From assembly GCA_037157565.1 (NCBI GenBank), contig JAZHRO010000063.1, forward strand, positions 8,972,001-9,036,000: a DNA stretch of 64,000 nucleotides, written 5' to 3'. This document shows, one piece after another, positions 59,249 through 64,000 of the stretch. A program made the translations under genes and the position numbers. The stretch comes from Thalassia testudinum. Its lineage: Eukaryota > Streptophyta > Magnoliopsida > Alismatales > Hydrocharitaceae. The notes beneath the pieces are model-generated. The model saw nothing but the letters and a program-made list of their open reading frames with translations, made no database searches and was not told the origin of the DNA. Position 1 is the stretch's first letter. Each line of letters starts with the position of its first letter.

Positions 59249-60515
59249 TGTAACTTGCTTTATTTCTCATCTATTGTTTTACAGGTACCTTCACAGGGAT
59301 TCTTCAAGCGGTAGATCAGAGTAAAGTGCAGTTGAAGACAACTGTAAGTGCTCCCCATTCTTTCCCCTCCATAGATTCCATTTCACCACATTAATTCAAA
59401 CTCCAATTAACCTAGGTGTTTGCATAAATCCTAGGATTAGTTTGGTTGCTTGGATTTCCACTCACATTCATCTCACCCTCCTATATAAAAAAAATAACAA
59501 AGATATATTTTTTGTGGGGTAAATCAACATACACACTACATACACCCACATTCAAGGCACATAACCTAATTGATTTTCATCTACTCAACCGGATTCTGAT
59601 TTGTGAAACCGATACATGTAAATCAACATATAAAAGAGTAGAAATCAGTCTAGGTTAATCATTTTTTATGCGTAACTCAGTGGTGCAATCTTAGCCAATT
59701 GTTTGAGTCGTTTGGGCCATACCAGGCACTCCACCTTTAGGGTTAACTCACAAAGTAGCTTCCCTTTAGAGTTTTCAATTTAGGTCAATACCAGGCACTC
59801 CACTTTACTTTTTGATTTCAAAAGGAAAGAGATCTTCACCCGTGCTTGAAAACCTGGTTTGCCTCGAACTTGATTGAATTAAACCTAATTCCAAACTCTA
59901 AAAGCTACTTAAGCAAGATTTGAACCTTAAAATCCACTCATAAAAAATAATCTTTCTTGAAAACCCTAGTTGTGCATGTACTCACACATACTCAATTGAT
60001 CACTAAGGGCACGACCCATCTTAAGGGCCCACCACATTCCATAAGCACTATAATCCTAGGCCTAAATAAAATCAAGTAGACGTTGGCCTTAAGGACTGAT
60101 TCACTCTTCGGGGCCCAGTCTGAGATTGTTTATGATTAACCTGTTTGTATCAATCAATCTAATGTCTAGCTATGGGAGTAGCGTCAAACAATCGCGGCTG
60201 GGGGGTACACAAGGAACTGGGGGCACAAGCTGAAGGAAGAACCGTCTCCCTAGTCCCTCCTTCTAACTGGTTGGATTGATTGGACGTAAGTAGAGTAAAT
60301 TATTTATAATCTTAAGGCGGATTCTGAGAGTCTATAGATCCTTAGGCTACCCCACTAAAGGACATGCTTGTTTTGTTGTGCTGCAGGGTTCTTATCCCCA
60401 GTCCTTCTGACCTCTTCCTAGTTTATGCTAGGAAGGAGGTCATTGAATCCCTGATTGGAAGGACCACTAGAGTATTCTAGGAGGCATAGATTGGATTTTG
60501 GCCAAATTGATCCCA
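59249..60515 (+). other. 5' leader of element C after the LINE
   Basis: It holds a micro-exon-like unit: TATTGTTTTACAG ends at 59284, then 59 bases, then the strong donor-like ACT|GTAAGTG at 59344. The rest up to the gag ATG has no recognised gene and no clear copy of the A/B/D leader block. Confidence 0.6.
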
Positions 60516-63500
60516 TGGCCGATCAATAGCCTCCTCTGCCTCAGAATCCACAGGAGGTATTTCAAAGGCAATTGGAACAAATGTAGAGAATGCAAGAATG
60601 GTTTCAGAGAATGTAGGGTGCTCAACCCTTGAAGGATTTTTATGATCCTTCAAATTACGGGGAATGTCCCAGCGTCCAGATTCCTGCTGGAGACATAGAA
60701 ATCAAGTCCCAGGTGTTAAGCCTGATCAAACATTTCCATAGACTTGGCTCTGAAGACCTATTTCAGCAGTTGGAGGACTTGGCCACTTTGGTCTAGACCA
60801 CCAAGGTGCGAAACGTGAATGAAGAGCAGATGATCATGAGGCTCTTTCCCCACTCTCTTAGGGATAAAGCCGCTCATTGGTACAGGAACATAGGAAGGCC
60901 GATTGCAACATGGAATGATTTGAAATCGGCTTTCCTGAAGAAATTCTTCCCTGTCGGACATGCCAATGCTCTGAGACGGGCAATTACTACCTTCACCCAG
61001 TGGCCGAGGGAGCAGTTTCATGTTGCCTGGGAGTGATTCCAAGACTTATTGCAGAGGTGTCCACACCATGAGGTGCCAAAATCGCAACTCGTGCAGATCT
61101 TCTACCACGGGTTGACTAAGCAACTCAAAAATCACGTGGACGCTTCGTGTAGAGGCAATTTCCTCAACAAAGACGTAGATAGCGTGCATGAATTGTTTGA
61201 GGTGATAAGTGAGAATTTGATAAATCATTCCTCCATGGATACTTTCAACCGGTCCCAACAACCCAGATTGAATGTTAATGAAGTTCACGACTCTCATTCA
61301 TTCGATATGGAATTGATTTGCAATAAACTAGATAAGGTGGACTTGGTTACTAAAAGGATGGAGGAGTGGATGGCTAGAAATTCAATGAAGAATTCTCGAT
61401 CTACTCAATCCCAGAATTCGGGATTCCATTCGGTGCAAGCTCCTTCTGGACGAGAGTTCGTGAATCAACTTGATGCGGCTCAACTTGTGCGTCAGCATTA
61501 TTCGGAACCCCATGGGTTCCAAACTGGGGCCTTTGATCCTAGTTTTTCTAATCCATCCCTTTCTTTTTCTCCATCCTCACCCTATGAGGATGTCTATGCT
61601 TTACAGGAGAACGTTAGGTTCAACCCTTACTCCAATGCTTATAATCCGAGTTGGAGGAACCACCTTAACTTCTCCTGGAAAAACCCAGGGTAGTGAACCC
61701 AATTCAGACCCAGCAATTATGCTCCGCAAAGACCAATGGGTCAGGGTCATGTTTACACTCAACTGCCTCTGAATCGGGTCAATCAGCAAGCTTGGAATGT
61801 CCATCAACCCATAGGGCAGGCTGATCTGAACCGACAGATGGTAGAAATGCAAGGATCTATGCTCCAGCTCATGCAGCAAATGAAAACCTCGCTGGACAAC
61901 TTGCAAACTAAGTTCATTGCTAATTCTTGTGAACCCGGATCTCTGCCATCTCAACCCATACCCAACCTGCATAATATCCAGAATCCTGGCAATCAAGCCC
62001 AAGGGTACGGGAAGTAGAGGGACCCGCACGCACATGTTCAGGTGGTTGAGCAGGGTTCTTCCTCTTTTGCTTCTTCTTCAAATCAAAGGTTTTTGGCTAA
62101 TGAAGCCCCTCCAATCTTTCCTAATCCTCCCCATGACCCAAACCTGTATGCATATGATAATTCTATTACCTTGAGGAGTGAAAAATAAACTCAGGATCCA
62201 CAACCATACTATTCTGATCTACCAAATCCTGGAGAGCTTGAGGAGATAAAGGAGAACTCTGAAGAAGATATCAAGGCTCAGGAACCTGATTCAAAAGATC
62301 TAACTCATGTTCCTTTTCTTGAGGCCTTGATTAAACTTAGGAAGAAGCCTGTTGATAGTAATGAGGAGCTCTTGAATATATTCAAGAATGTCGAGATCAA
62401 TATCCTGCTCCTCGATGCTATCAAACACATATCGACTTATGCTAAATTTTTGAAGGATTTATGCAACATAGAAACATAAGTCGAGGGAATCTGTTCCAAG
62501 GAAGGTGGTACTCTCCGAGCAGGCTAGTTCTATTATCCTGCATCACCTTCCACAGAAAAAGAGAGATCTATGTGCTCCTTTGATTTCTTGTGTCATCGAA
62601 GATTACACTTTTGATAGAGCACTTCTAGATCTAGGTGCATCTATTAACCTAATTCCGACTTCTCTTTACGAGAAATTCGGATTAGGTGAACTTCGGCCGA
62701 CTTTAGTGACGCTATAGTTAGGGACCCTTCGGTCACAAATCCGCAAGGTGTTATTGAAGATATTATTGTCAAGGTTAAGGATTTCTATTTTCCTATAGAT
62801 TTCCTTGTCCTTGATATGGATGTACTTGAAAATTTAAGGAACACGCCCATCATTCTGGGGCGTCCGTTCCTGGTTACTGCTAAGGCCAATATAACTATGA
62901 GAGCGGTAGCATGGAAATTGCCTTAGGGGATCAGAAATTGAAATTGGATATTTTCAATGCAATTAACAAATTGAAGGATTGTGGATTTATAGAGGAACTT
63001 GAGGAAGACAATTTGAACATTGAAACTTGTATGGCGGTTTCTGTAATTGAAAGTTCCTCCTATTGTGATAGATCTGAACCGCAACCCTCTGTGGCAAACC
63101 CACCACATTTTTAAGAGGTTATTGATTTCGTTCACTTTCAACCTCTTCCTCTTGATGAATCTTCATTAGCATCATCCTTACCTTCAATCCTAAACCTGCC
63201 CAAGCTTGAACTGAAACCATTGCCTGAGAATTTGAAATATTAGTTTTTGGGACCTCAAAAGACACTCCCTGTGATTATCAATGCTAGATTAACTAAGGAG
63301 TAGGAGATTAAACTGATCAAGGTCCTAAAGGAACACAAGAAGGTAATTGGTTGGACCATTCATGACCTTAGGGGGATCGAGCCATCTTATTGCAATCATA
63401 GAATATTTTTGGAAGATGGATCCCGCCCTTCTCGCCAAATGTAGAGGAAATTAAACCCTAATATGCAAGAAGTGGTCAAGAAGGAAATTATCAAGTGGCT

Positions 63501-64000
63501 TGATCTGATAGTCCTTGGGTAAGTCCCATGCAAATTATTCCCAAGAAAGCTGGGATTACCGTTGTGACTAACGAGAAAAGAGAATCTGTCACAACTCGTT
63601 CAGCTTCCTCTTGGAGGGTTTGTATTGATTACAAGAAGCTGAATACAGCCATGAAAAAGGATCATTTCCCTTTGCCCTTTACCGATCAAATCCTTGAAAG
63701 ACTAGCTAGGCGTACTTCTGTTTCCTAAACGGTTACTCGGGATATAATCAAGTCCCTATCCATCCCAAGGATCAAGAAAAAATGACTTTCACCTGTCCTT
63801 ACGAAGCCTTTGCTTTCCGTAGGATGCCTTTTGGCTTATGCAATGCACCTGTGACTTTTCAAAGGTATATGCTAGCCATATTCTTTGACATGGTGGGAGA
63901 GTTTATGGAAGTCTTCATGGACGATTACTCTATTTTCGGAGAATCATTTAATTCTTGCCTGACTAATCTTGAAATGATTCTTAAAAGATGCATCAAAACA
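60516..64000 (+). pseudogene. Decayed Athila-like gag-pol of element C, cut by the window end
   Basis: Gag starts near ATG 60516, with its core at 60806-61300 (DKAAHWY, KKFFPVGHANALRR, CPHHEVPK). Protease DLGAS is near 62630. RT runs from about 63180, with WRVCIDYKKLN near 63620 and FMDDYSIFG near 63915. Stops and shifts include 61034, 61691, 62189, 62715, 63112 and 63726, plus a small deletion near 63505 where RT loses residues before PWVSP. RNase H and integrase lie beyond the window. It is a different Athila-like family from A and B, as the protein is clearly diverged and the LTR short. Confidence 0.88.

Larger units (their letters stand above)
8531..64000 (-). mobile_element. SIRE/Maximus-type Ty1/copia element F, split by insertions
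   Basis: Minus-strand pieces in 5'-3' order are gag-pol (43465-39740), an extra 3' ORF (38946-37590), polypurine tract (37207-37195), and a 3' LTR split into 37193-36564 and 9227-8531. Element A interrupts the LTR, and element C interrupts gag at 43465, so the 5' LTR and gag N-terminus lie beyond the window. Protease, integrase and reverse transcriptase in that order, the YVDD motif, and the extra ORF after pol place it in the SIRE lineage. All coding parts are broken. It is the oldest layer of the stack. Confidence 0.8.
43466..64000 (+). mobile_element. Athila-like element C, decayed, hosting the LINE and D
   Basis: The 5' LTR is 43466-44160 and a degenerate primer site lies at 44164-44181. 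A leader, interrupted by the LINE at 44230-59235, resumes at 59249. Gag-pol begins near 60516 and runs off the window in RT. The leader joins correctly across the LINE: the primer-to-acceptor spacing becomes about 83 bases, as in A, B and D. It inserted into the gag of copia element F. Confidence 0.85.

Noticed and set aside
58305..59324. 339-codon plus-strand ORF
   Set aside because: It lies antisense to LINE ORF1 (zinc knuckles on the minus strand). Its composition (Pro/Ser/His) reflects the reverse complement.

Overview
This is repeat-rich nuclear DNA of a flowering plant. The evidence is stacked Athila-type Ty3/gypsy elements, a SIRE/Maximus-type Ty1/copia element and a plant L1-type LINE, with tRNA-Asp primer sites, TATA-box LTR promoters and no bacterial features. 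I cannot name the species. I found no host gene, tRNA, rRNA or CRISPR array. Almost all of the window can be assigned to transposable elements, most with boundaries placed to the base by target-site duplications (TSDs).

Layout. (1) Positions 1-399 are the tail of an LTR. Positions 400-1156 are the 3' internal remnant of element E, and 1157-3804 is its 3' LTR. (2) Positions 3805-5903 are AT-rich and unassigned. (3) Positions 5909-8527 are a minus-strand solo LTR of E's family. (4) From 8531 past the window end lies a minus-strand SIRE-like copia element, F, split by two insertions. (5) Insertion A (9228-36558, plus strand, TSD TCCGC) is a decayed Athila-like element. Its 5' LTR carries the young Athila-like element B (10118-23631, minus strand, TSD GACCT). 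(6) Insertion C (43466 to beyond 64000, plus strand) is another decayed Athila-like element that cuts F's gag. C carries a LINE (44230-59235, minus strand, 13-bp TSD). The LINE in turn carries element D (44866-54784, plus strand, TSD CCTCT). The nesting is F[A[B]] and F[C[LINE[D]]], which fixes relative ages. LTR divergence judged by eye agrees: A highest, D about 3%, B about 0.9%.

How the parts work together. B still encodes a nearly complete gag-protease-RT-RNase H-integrase polyprotein, broken by one stop codon near the integrase C-terminus. A and C have the same genes but are riddled with stops and frameshifts. D is non-autonomous: the whole gag-pol has been replaced by one 532-codon reading frame that I do not recognise. 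D keeps the LTR ends, primer site, a leader block of about 240 bp, 3' hairpins and polypurine tract shared with A and B, so it could have been mobilised by B-like partners.

Most interesting signals. (a) D's unknown ORF, whose 3' end is packed with perfect inverted repeats. (b) A multi-intron-like 5' leader conserved in the LTRs and just after the primer site of A, B, C and D. (c) Small hairpins that covary between families. (d) A duplicated polypurine tract enclosing a 1.3-kb module in A, B and D but not in E. (e) Paired TACCGGTACT palindromes in F. All functional readings of these are inference.
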